A DNA stretch of 29,929 nucleotides, taken from positions 806,869 to 836,797 of the forward strand of contig BFEA01000557.1 in assembly GCA_003427395.1 (NCBI GenBank), in the 5' to 3' direction. This stretch comes from Chara braunii (Eukaryota; Streptophyta; Charophyceae; Charales; Characeae). Of the stretch, positions 19,494 through 28,384 are shown in pieces. Position numbers and translations under genes: made by a program. Below the pieces are notes generated by a model. The model had not been told where the DNA came from and searched no databases. It saw only the letters and a list, made by a program, of their open reading frames with translations. Each line of letters starts with the position of its first letter. The stretch's first letter is position 1.

Positions 19494-20247
19494 GGGACTG
19501 GTTATTTCGGGATAAAATATCCTGCATGACTTTGATCATATCCCTTTGAACCACTGCTACTCCGTTAGTCCAGCCTTGAGGTACCACACACATCTGAACA
19601 AGCCCCCTTGGCGTGTGCATGGCAGTCATTGGCCGGCTAGTGGGATCAATAGGGAACTGATCATAGTCAGAATACAGGTCAGCTAAAGAATAAATACATC
19701 GACCAGCAAAGAATTCAGTGAGGAGATCAGCATTAGGAAGACTACCTGCATCATGTACCATCACAGAATTGAACTTCTGAAAATTATGTATCCATCTTAG
19801 TCCGCCCCCTGGTTTCCAGAAACAAAACCAGTGGTTAGCATACGGTTCATCAGCAGGTTCAGCAACATTAGACGCAATCTTCTTGTCAAGGTACTTATAT
19901 ACTTCCGCTTCTTCCTTCAAGGCATACTTGGTTGGTCTATCATTCCATAAAACGTGATCAACTGTCCAAATCTTGGCCATCTTGATCATGTCCACATCCA
20001 ATCGCCCTCTCTCTTTATCATTAAAGGAGAAAGCACCAAAGAATTTCTGACACATCCTGAAGATATATTTTTTCTCTTTAGGCAGGATAAATTGATCCAA
20101 GCCTATCTTCATTGTGTCGAATCTCTCTTTGGTGACTCTATTCTCCAATTTTGCTAATTCTCTCAATGCTCTTACAATTTTCTTCTCCTTTTCCAAGGCT
20201 TCATCATAATTTTTTTCTATTAAGACTGCCACTGGGTTTTTCTTCAC
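19486..20247 (-). pseudogene. Reverse transcriptase fingers/palm segment, frame-shifted
   Basis: The RT core is clear: FCFWKPGGGLRWIHNFQKFN, then YSLADLYSDYDQFPI carrying the first catalytic Asp, then VVPQGWTNG (the LPQG-type motif). The YIDD box follows directly but in another frame. This segment is shifted relative to both protease upstream and RNase H downstream, which share one frame. Two compensating small indels therefore bracket it, one at about 20.25-20.47 kb and one near 19.49 kb. The first ~100 residues are a Lys/Glu-rich linker. Confidence 0.92.
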
Positions 20248-20468
20248 TCCCTTGGGCTTATATTTTCTTTTTGACCCAGTGACTATTTTTCTAAAATAGG
20301 GTGAGTCGATGCAAATCTCAATTCCATTTTTCCTCCCTTAGCAGTCTCTACAGCTTTCTTGAAGGCTTCAATTTGTCCGTCCTCATCCTCGAGTTTACCA
20401 AGGGCTTTTATCATTTTTGAAACTTGATTGATTTTCACTGAAATCTCTTCTTTTGCTTCTCGTTTTTT

Positions 20469-21344
20469 TTATTCCTTTAGTCTCCTAATCCTTTCAGCAG
20501 ATTTTTCCCTTCTGGTCGAATTAGCAAATAGTTGATGCTTAAAGTCATTTTTAGTACTGACCATAAAGGTCTGCTCTTGAGCAGTCTCGGGATCCTGTAG
20601 ACTGATCCAAGATGACCCCTTATGACTGAAAAATTGGACTGTCTCTATCCTATGCAAGAATGGAGTTCCCAAGATACAATCATGATCCAGATCCGGCACC
20701 ACAAAACCCAGTAACTCCACAGTCATTGTCCCAACCCTGATAGGCAAATTATCAATAAATCCAGCTACGAACAGCTCTCATGCAATATTACTCAGTACAT
20801 TTTGTGTAGGTCTATCAATAGATAAATTACATGCTTCCATCGTTCTTTGTGAAAGAAGTATCATCTCTGCCCCAGAATCTACTAGGGATATAATCTTCAC
20901 TTGATTAATGTGAATTGTAAGGTGCCCACAACCCATGGTTGCAAATCTCATCTTGCATTCTGGTAGTGATCTATTCACTTGGTTGGAAAAGACCGACCCC
21001 AAATAATTGACTTCCAATATCTTCTTCTCAATTAACTTCTTCAACTCTTCTCTCAGTTTAGGTGTCAGTGTCATTGCTTCCTTGAAAGACAATGTCACTT
21101 CCGTTTCTTCCAATATTTTAGCAATTACATCAGAAATCACCGTCTCATCATCCAAATCATTCTTGAGAATGAATTTTATTTTTCTCTCTTGTTCATTATT
21201 TTCTTGTGATCGTTTCTGTTCAGGGTCATCAAAGATGTTAATAAGTGACTCCTCAGCCTTCTTTCTTTTCTTTTCCTCTATCATTTGATGTGTCATACGG
21301 GTTTGGTGGTTCCTTACTTCACCAACCCTGACACTAGGTTCCAT
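20469..21344 (-). pseudogene. Aspartic protease region, interrupted
   Basis: The retroviral-type protease active site is LVDSGAE (Asp codon near 20879-20877). The second conserved element, CILGTPF, is near 20680, after an in-frame TGA at 20778-20780. A charged linker precedes the protease, separated from the gag part by TAG (21441) and TAA (21351). The downstream frame closes at TAA 20469. The protease would process the gag-pol polyprotein. Confidence 0.88.
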
Positions 21345-21440
21345 GATAAGTTATGAGGGTAGATCACCATGGAATGACATCATGTTAGCCAGGAGATGAA
21401 CCATTTTATTGGAAGAGGACTCTACTAATCCAGAAGGATT

Positions 21441-22745
21441 CTAAAAAGTAGGGTTCCCTCCCAATGAAGACTCACTTGTTGACGCCTCGCTAGGCTCACA
21501 CTCTGTCAGTGTTAAGGACTGCAGAGGCAGCTCAATCGTGGTATAAGGGTCACTTGCCCTTTGTACTAGCTCATTAGGCAAGTCTCCAATGAGGAAATGA
21601 ACATTCACATCGGTCTTTCTCTTCTTCTTAATCTTCATCTTTTCATCATGTTTAAGAGCAAGAAGCCTCATACCTCCCGGATGTCTGGGGTCCAACTTAT
21701 TTCATGAGCTATCACAGACATGGCCCATTGCATCTTTCTTTGTCACCCCACTCCTTACATTCTCCTCAAGAGGCTTGCAATAAGTGGTAGTATGTCCCCC
21801 TTCGCCACAATAGTAGCAAGTAAAACTCCTCTTAGGACGCTCATCATATTTTCTTCTCTCTTTGTTTCCACCATCACGATTCTTCTCATTCCTTTTGGTT
21901 CTGGACGAATCCCCCTTCTTACCATGATTTTCGTTGTCATCATCATCGTCGTCATCTTCCTCACTTTCAACCTTTTTCTTTCCCCTGTCATCCACAGCAT
22001 GCGTTGCAGGTCTTGCAGGCATAAAGTTAGCCATCACTTTTTGAAGAATATTCTCAGCAGTCAGATTGTTTCCTCTATTCATTTCATTCTCAGTCTCCCA
22101 ATCCTTGGTCAAAGTGCTGATCTGATCCAGTGACCATTTTTTATGGGAGAGGATAGGTAGAGTTTTTATGATTGCAACCATTTCATCCCATCTGAGAGGA
22201 TAGTGTTGAGTCTGATTAAGAATCGCCTGCCTCTCAGTGTCAGTAAAATTTGTCAAAAATATATGACACCTCTGGGCCTCATCCAAGTACGGAATTCTTC
22301 TTGCTGTTCAGATGAAGGTCTGAAGAAAAACATTGAAAGTGTCGTATTTAGCTCTTCTGATGTTGAGTAAGTCCTTAGTTGTGGTTGGAACTGAATCTTT
22401 CTCAAATTTCTTTTTCAGTCTCTCCTTGACCTCTTCCCAGGTAGTGGCACCTTCTATTAGTTCCTGAATTGCCAGTCTCGAATCAGTGTCACAATAAGAT
22501 AGAAGATGCTTAAGTCGTTGCTTATCTGTCCAGCCATAACTAAGTCCAAATAATTCATACTCGTCCAATAAGTCATTAACCTGAGGTCCTCTGAAGCAAG
22601 GAATTCTCTCATCTGGCCTCTTTACTCTTGCAATATCTGACCCTCCTTTGATTGTATCAACTCTCTCAACCAACTCCCGTATAACTTCAACCAGGGCCTC
22701 TTCATTGGTCCCTGCTGATGTACTCAGTCTTGCTCGCCCCGCCAT
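21441..22745 (-). pseudogene. Gag polyprotein with CCHC zinc knuckle, interrupted
   Basis: The ATG at 22745 is the best start. The capsid-like helical region includes FRGPQVNDLLDEYELFG, then DSRLAIQELIEGATTWEEV. A long Asp/Glu then Lys/Arg tract precedes a single zinc knuckle, CYYCGEGGHTTTYC (C-x2-C-x4-H-x4-C, 21818-21777), for RNA packaging. In-frame TGA codons interrupt at 22308-22310 and 21702-21704. Sequence continues in the same frame into protease, so gag and pol were one frame in the ancestor. Confidence 0.9.
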
Positions 22746-22816
22746 ATTGACCACTGACTTTTTCCAGATATCTTCTTCTCTCCCTCTGTCACTTTTGTCC
22801 TCTCCTTCCTTGCCCC

Positions 22817-23083
22817 TCAGTCTCTCACTCTTCTAGCAAGGGATACAGGCTCGTTTCTTTCTTCTTTTGTCTGCTCTATCCCCTGAGAGTTTTGTACATA
22901 CAGGGTATAAGTAATAATTGATTGGGTAGTAATCAAGGGCAGTGCAATCCTTCTCAGCCTTCCAATGTAATCTTCAATGAACTCTCTCTCATCGTCCCTA
23001 CTCAGTCTTCTGTCATACCCCTCTATAGTACCCCAAATCATAAAATATCGGGTCAGGTCTATAATCTCATATTCAAATTGCAT
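22817..23083 (-). CDS. Family B protein B2, leader
   Basis: 88 codons from the ATG at 23083, intact. It has an N-terminal strand-rich part, a helix with REFIEDYIGRLRRIA, the signature ITYTLYVQNSQGIE, and the C-terminus PVSLARRVRD. It lies two codons after the stop of B1 in the same frame and directly before gag, whose open frame overlaps its end. Function unknown. Confidence 0.65.
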   Translation of the reverse strand: MQFEYEIIDLTRYFMIWGTIEGYDRRLSRDDEREFIEDYIGRLRRIALPLITTQSIITYTLYVQNSQGIEQTKEERNEPVSLARRVRD

Positions 23084-23086
23084 CGT

Positions 23087-23341
23087 TTACAGCCCACTGT
23101 TGATTCTTCTTGCGAGAGAGACCCGTTCTTGAAAAGTATGATATGATACTCTCTCAGTAGTTCCTGCTTTCATCACCTTTAATGGATAGCTTATCTCAGT
23201 CTGATCAGTGATAATTCTCAAAGCAGAATCTTTCATGCGATCTAAGAAAGTCTGTAAAAACTCAAGCTCATCCAGGGTAGAAAGATTTCTATCAGAGATC
23301 CGAAGAGTCCCCTCTACCTTGGCTACTCTACCTTCCAACAC
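23087..23341 (-). CDS. Family B protein B1, leader
   Basis: About 84 codons without an in-frame ATG (first codon GTG at 23341), so the N-terminus may come from an upstream frame. A GRVAKVEGTLRISDRNL segment is followed by a helix with ELEFLQTFLDRMKDSAL, the signature ISYPLKVMKAGTTE and the C-terminus RVSLARRINSG. It is in the same frame as B2 with a single TAA between, so the two may once have been one two-domain protein. Function unknown. Confidence 0.6.
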   Translation of the reverse strand: MLEGRVAKVEGTLRISDRNLSTLDELEFLQTFLDRMKDSALRIITDQTEISYPLKVMKAGTTERVSYHTFQERVSLARRINSGL

Positions 23342-23474
23342 AACTCCTAATGTCAGCTATTCAGTCAAACTGGGCATTGCTAATCATCATAAGCAATATC
23401 TGAAAGGTAGATCTTATATCGAACATAATCAGGGATTTCGAATCTGTGTTCAAAGGTACTCAAAAGTAGAAATT

Positions 23475-23926
23475 TTATATCACAGTGGAGTTTTTTTCTC
23501 CTGCTCTACTAATCTCAGCAATGGCTTCCAACAGAGGCATCCAATCCCTCCTGCCTTCAAATCCCTTAGCAATTGAGAACTCAGGGAACCTCTTGAATTG
23601 TCTTACTTCTTTCCCCAGGTTACCTTTCTTTTTAACTTTTCAAGCCACTCTTTGGTTCTTATGAGACTAATATAAGCACCTGTCTGACACTTCAAGTTGT
23701 CATCTTCCTTTTCTAGGTCTGCTGGTACATAAATCCGTACGTCCAGGCTGCCAGTACTCAGGAATTTGACCACTAGAATGTAAAATATTATGGGTCCTCT
23801 CTCACAAGTCTCATACCTTAGGATCACAAAAGGATTATCACACCCTATCACCTCATAGAGTCTACCCCTCACAGTAGTTATCCTGGCTACTGAGAGTATT
23901 CTTTTTGGGCTCTCTTCACTTTCCAT
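23475..23926 (-). pseudogene. Family A protein A3, leader, frameshifted
   Basis: ATG at 23926. The N-terminal part carries the signature LDVRIYVPAD and then a helix (EWLEKLKRKVTWG), and stops at 23603. The C-terminal part continues in another frame from about 23609 to a TAA at 23475, including DWMPLLEAI, which aligns with NWLPIINM of A1. One frameshift therefore splits it. The ATG lies 40 bases inside the end of A2. Function unknown. Confidence 0.6.
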
Positions 23927-24381
23927 GTAAACTTTATCATGGCATACCAATTATTTTTAGATAGATTGATATCAGGTAAGGGAGGGACTGGAAATCCATC
24001 AAAGACAGTAAATCGAGTCGACCCAGTAAAGCATTTGTTATCTCTCTCAAGTCTCTCTTTTTCTCTCAGTACTACCTCTTCAGCAAATCTCCAGCATCTC
24101 TCATACACTGCATCAACACTTCTTTCCTTTGGAACATAAATTCTTACGTCATACACATTCAGGTCAGTGAAATAGAATGTCAATACATATAATCGTTCCT
24201 GCTCCCATCCGCTCTCGATCATCTCATAACTGACAACTTCAAATGGAAATGTCTCTTTCTTGCTCAGAGTATTCAGCGATCTTATGAGACATTCAATCTT
24301 CTCTTGACTTGGACCCGAACCTCTGTCAAAATTTGACCTTCTTTGTCTGATTACTTCTGCTGAAATCTCTTTAGCTCTCAT
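23887..24381 (-). CDS. Family A protein A2, leader, most complete copy
   Basis: 164 codons from the ATG at 24381 to the stop at 23887. In order: a basic N-terminus, the helix IECLIRSLNTLSKKET, strand LYVLTFYF, the signature YDVRIYVPKE, an amphipathic Arg/Glu-rich helix to about residue 115, a proline motif FPVPPLP, NNWYAMIKF and a basic C-terminus. It overlaps A1 by about 11 bases and A3 by 40. No signal peptide, metal site or nuclease motif is seen. This copy is the best one to represent family A. Function unknown. Confidence 0.65.
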   Translation of the reverse strand: MRAKEISAEVIRQRRSNFDRGSGPSQEKIECLIRSLNTLSKKETFPFEVVSYEMIESGWEQERLYVLTFYFTDLNVYDVRIYVPKERSVDAVYERCWRFAEEVVLREKERLERDNKCFTGSTRFTVFDGFPVPPLPDINLSKNNWYAMIKFTWKVKRAQKEYSQ

Positions 24382-24782
24382 GACCACCGTTTCTTTTCTC
24401 TCTTATCAATACCATGTTAATTATCGGCAGCCAGTTAGTCTCATCACAATAGCTGTTAGGTATAGGAGGGATTGGAACAGTCTTGTATGCTACTGGCATT
24501 ATACCCCATTCCACTTTCCTCTTTTGCTTGATCAAATCTGTCTTTTCATCATAGATAAATTGGATCACGATCTCCCATAACCAATTAAAATCTTCACCAT
24601 CATTGTTGTCTCCTTCCTTGACATAGTGGCGGATATCATAGATATCTCCCTCCAAGAAGTGAATCAGCACTACGCAGATGGTTGAGCCGAGAGTGATAGC
24701 CCTAACAAGCCTCATACCTATAAGAAAATATTCCTCTCGTTGTAAGTTTATACAATTCTTTCACAACACCGTCGACCAGCAT
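24371..24782 (-). pseudogene. Family A protein A1, leader, probable frameshift near its start
   Basis: The frame from the ATG at 24715 to the TAA at 24371 encodes strand ICVVLIHF, the signature YDIRHYVKEG, a helix, then VPIPPIP and NWLPIINM, matching A2 in order. The A2 N-terminal helix has its equivalent upstream in a different frame, beginning with an ATG at 24782 (VVKELYKLTTRG). A short indel near 24717 is therefore likely. It is the first gene after the primer-binding site, about 330 bases away. Confidence 0.55.
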
Positions 24783-25094
24783 TTGTCCCGATCCGTCTCA
24801 CTCTCTTCCTTTCAATTCCTTTCAGTGTGTTGGAAGATAATTGGGCATACCTGGTATCAAGCTCGATTCTCTACAGTGAATAATATAAATCTCCTTTCTC
24901 GATCCAGTGCGGTACCTCACACAAGGAATAAATAAATCACAATTAGCAATCGTGATCCTCAGGAGAATCGATAATCAAATAAGAATAATAAAATTAACAT
25001 GAAACTCACAAAATGTCAACAGTTCTCACGTCCTAATCAAAACTCAAGGATGATGATGTTCCAGATTCGTTCTGGACACGAAAATCTTTTCATG
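24783..25094 (-). other. 5' leader between primer-binding site and A1
   Basis: A/T-rich, no frame supported. It probably contains leader and packaging signals by position only. Confidence 0.4.
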
Positions 25095-25112
25095 TCCCCG
25101 ACAACGGCGCCA
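25095..25112 (-). other. tRNA primer-binding site
   Basis: The minus strand reads TGGCGCCGTTGTCGGGGA, four bases after the LTR end CA at 25117. It begins TGG, complementary to the CCA tail of a tRNA. Similar TGGCGCC sites are used by many gypsy elements. The tRNA was not assigned. Confidence 0.88.
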
Positions 25113-25617
25113 TTTTTGTCGCACTTTTTTTTAGTCAGGCCACTTCAGGCGACCAAGAAAGCCAACAGACTGTCATGCAGGATTTTGGATGTGATTGCAA
25201 TAAATAAAATAAATTAAATAATGCAAATCCCTTCCAGTTGTGTGCGTCCGGCTTCGAGCGAGACCCTTCAATTGCGATCTTCGCCGGTCCCTGGTCTTAG
25301 GAATCTTTTATTTTGATTCGGAACAGCAGAGAATTATGCAAATAATAACCATAAAATTAAGGGGGGTGCTATGCATAAAATTATGCCAATCTGATTTTGA
25401 GAACTGTGACAGAATCATTCGCGAAAACAATCATCAGACAAGATCAATGCAAGAAGCAAGACAGACTGACTCGAACAATGACANGTTCAAGTGAATGAGG
25501 GAAGAATGAGAACTCATAATAATCTTAGAAAGTACATATAAGCAAGCATGGTCAACTCCTCTCAAGAGTCCTCACTCGTCCCTCTGGTCAGTCTCTCTCA
25601 ATCTCTCGTTNCGNTGT

Positions 25618-26391
25618 TCATCTCTGGTGNTGTGGTCCATGCCTGCGTACAGTTTGAGATTGAGGCCTCGTGACATAAAGCCACCTGAAGCCAACAAACT
25701 CTGAACACGACCATCCAAGATACATGANCCGGAAGTTAACCATGGAACAAAACTCCTCCCACAGCGTAGGCAGTCNGTCTACTGAAAAGACCCCTCGTCT
25801 GAGGTAGGGATACTCGGTGGGCTCAGTTAGCGCCTCAATNTCGATCACCGCTGGAGAGATGTACCTCTCCGCCAAGCCAACCATGTCGAGNCAACTCNTG
25901 CCATCAGTGAGAAGNNAAGNAACCGNAGGNTTGGGATAGTNAGTGTAANGCTTTGGCCCGAAGCTNCGGATCAGCGNAGTGCCANTCTCATCGANTTCCC
26001 TCTCCCTCTGCTCGAGATACCTTGTGGCGGAGATCCAAANGACGTCAAAATGATCATGAGNNTCCTTCCCCTTCTTCAAGTATGGCCTCAAGTCATGAAT
26101 AGTACCGTCTGCAAAGCTGGTCTGGACAACAAAGATTGACAGGTCTCCCTGTCTGAAGCCGATGGCATTGACATACTGGTAACGGATGGCCTCCTTACGT
26201 GAAAATTGGTTGAGATTGGTCAGCACTGACTCGCTGACCAGGAAAGATTGGACCGCACTCATGGATGAGATGTCTGCTGTTTGCTGACTTTCTATGACTT
26301 GATCGCCGATCTTATTACTAAACCGGTTGCTGAATTGATTGTTGAATGTCTGGATAAGCGAGTTGTTCTTGTTCAGAGACAAAACACTCAC
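25618..26391 (-). CDS. Family A protein A4, second LTR copy (ambiguous bases)
   Basis: Base-for-base the same as 6566-7339, with Ns at the same places, so it is not independent evidence. It carries the HDLRPYLKKG signature and the GTGA overlap with the preceding B3 frame. Confidence 0.5.
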   Translation of the reverse strand: MSVLSLNKNNSLIQTFNNQFSNRFSNKIGDQVIESQQTADISSMSAVQSFLVSESVLTNLNQFSRKEAIRYQYVNAIGFRQGDLSIFVVQTSFADGTIHDLRPYLKKGKXXHDHFDVXWISATRYLEQREREXDEXGTXLIXSFGPKXYTXYPXPXVXXLLTDGXSXLDMVGLAERYISPAVIXIEALTEPTEYPYLRRGVFSVDXLPTLWEEFCSMVNFRXMYLGWSCSEFVGFRWLYVTRPQSQTVRRHGPXHQR

Positions 26392-26642
26392 TGGTGGCTG
26401 CCAATTGTCCTCCTTGCCTCCTCAATAGTACCCAAAAAAGTTATGGTGACACATAGTTTCTCATTCTTGTCGTGCAAATAGTATGTGTACTCGATTTTTG
26501 TATGATTTCTCACGAGGGTCAGTGCGTGTTCCATCATCAAAGTAGTTTGCTGGTTATACTCCTCAACTGCACTATCCCTCCAGGTCTCTGCAGTGCTCTC
26601 AAACAGCAAGCACGAGACTCTAATTGTGTTGCTGCTGTCCAT
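26388..26642 (-). CDS. Family B protein B3, second LTR copy
   Basis: Identical to 7336-7590, with an ATG at 26642 and the signature IEYTYYLHDKNEKL. It lies within the block that appears to be one consensus placed twice. Confidence 0.55.
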   Translation of the reverse strand: MDSSNTIRVSCLLFESTAETWRDSAVEEYNQQTTLMMEHALTLVRNHTKIEYTYYLHDKNEKLCVTITFLGTIEEARRTIGSHQ

Positions 26643-26926
26643 ATTCTCGCCGAATTCTCACTACATCAGTTCACCCAACTCGAGAAGGGTGACTCTTGGA
26701 TAATCTAAGTATGAAGAGGCTATTGGGCAGGTTGCTGTTTTGAATAGTTGATTCAGATTGTCGTTTCTTGTTGTTGTTCCTGGTTCCTGTTCTGAAAATT
26801 GATTGGTTGCTGTTCTGGAAACTGATTGCTTGCTAAAGAACGCTCGTTGCCGTTAACGTTGGTTGTTTGTTGATTAAACACAAATTGAGTAGTAACCGGA
26901 TCCACAGTTAAATACCGTTTTGAGCA

Positions 26927-27112
26927 TCATCCTAAGTACCACTCTGAATGCGGTTCCAAGTACTGTCCTGAGAACCGCTCTAAGTACAGCTCCGAGTACA
27001 GTTCTGAGTACTGCCCCGAGTACAGTACCGAGTACAGTTCTGTCCAGAGTATAGAGTCCGAATCCGGATCTGAATACTGTTCAGAGTACTGAGTCCGAGT
27101 TCTGATCTGAAC
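26927..27112. repeat. 12-bp degenerate tandem repeat, block 1 (second LTR)
   Basis: Identical to 7875-8060: units resembling GAGTACAGTTCT in steps of 12 bases. Confidence 0.75.
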
Positions 27113-27706
27113 ACCTTCTCTAAATGTTGGTTAAGAAATGACTGTTGCAAAAATTGTTGATCAAAGGTTGGTTAAATGTTGATTGTTCGCTACATTGTCA
27201 TTTGACTGCTGATTGTGTAAACTGAGTGTTGTTAAAGTTTGCTGATAAAGGGCAAGATAATAAAGGTCGAGTTAACCGTAGTCTGCCAATGAATGCCCGC
27301 TGTCAGATCAAGTTGACCATTTGTTAAACAACTATGGATTAAAATAGTGGCTGAACTATTTGTTAAAAACTGTCCCAATCTGAATACAGTTTTGACTACA
27401 GTCCCAGGTGCTGCACTGGAAACGTTCTAAAAGTCAGTTCTAAATACTATTTCTCCGAAATGTTGCCTTGAGGGCTACCTTCGCCCCCTTTCTCTTTTGT
27501 CTTTTTTTTTTATTATTCTAGTTACAGTTTTTGGATGCGGCTTTGACCCCTAATCTGCTTGTTGTTCTGGTTGCTGGCCCAGTCATTGTCTGACCACCAC
27601 TTGGTTACCGACTGACTGCTGCTGTTAAAATTGTCACTCAAAAGTGCCTTTTCTGACCACTGACTGGTTGCGGAACATCGATCAAATAAAGGACCAAATA
27701 ATGACT

Positions 27707-27847
27707 GAGTACCGCTCCGAGTACTGTTGTGAGCAAAGTCTTGAGTACAGTTTTGAGTTCGAATCCGAGTATGGTTCAGAGTATGGCTTTAAGTATGATT
27801 CCAGGTATGGTTCTGAGTATGGTTCCAGGTTCCTGGTATGGTCCTGA
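27707..27847. repeat. 12-bp degenerate tandem repeat, block 2 (second LTR)
   Basis: Identical to 8655-8795, in units like GAGTATGGTTCC. Confidence 0.75.
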
Positions 27848-28131
27848 GCACCGTCTGGATGCCTTTCGAATACTTGTCCTGGACACCGTTCTCAAAAGCC
27901 GCCTCAGAAAACCCGTTCTCTGACAGCCATTTCCGGTTGCCGCTCTGATTACTGTGCCGATCTCAATGTCTGAACGCTAATCCTGACCTAGTCCCAGTTC
28001 TGGCTGTCTGAATATGTACTGAATATTCGGAGTGTTGACACCAGCATCCTCATGCCACGGAGGAGGCTACAAACTGTCACTGTTTGGACACTAGTAGAGT
28101 TCTGGAAGTGGTCATCTGAACTCTGTTGGGC

Positions 28132-28377
28132 TCACGCGAGTTTTGCCTTGGCCTACTCCACGCTTTCTAGCGAAGAACCGGTACTATGCAGTTTACCATC
28201 GGGCCCGTAGAAGTAGATCACGTATTCGATGTACTTTCTCCCTCCCGCTGTTTCAACCGCAAACACTCTTTGAGTTAGTCTAAGTCTTTCCATATCCCTA
28301 CTTGTCTCTTCCTCTTAGCCTTCTCTCTTATCCCTATCCGATCTACATTTCACCACCAGAACTTCGTTTTTCTTCAT
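28132..28377 (-). pseudogene. Family B protein B4, second LTR copy with two nonsense changes
   Basis: Colinear with the intact 9080-9325. The ATG is kept at 28377. A Trp codon has become TAA in the charged helix, and a Gln codon near the end has become TAG. The core signature is otherwise kept, with one Phe/Tyr change. This is the part of the LTR pair that has genuinely diverged. Confidence 0.7.
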
Positions 28378-28384
28378 GACCTCT

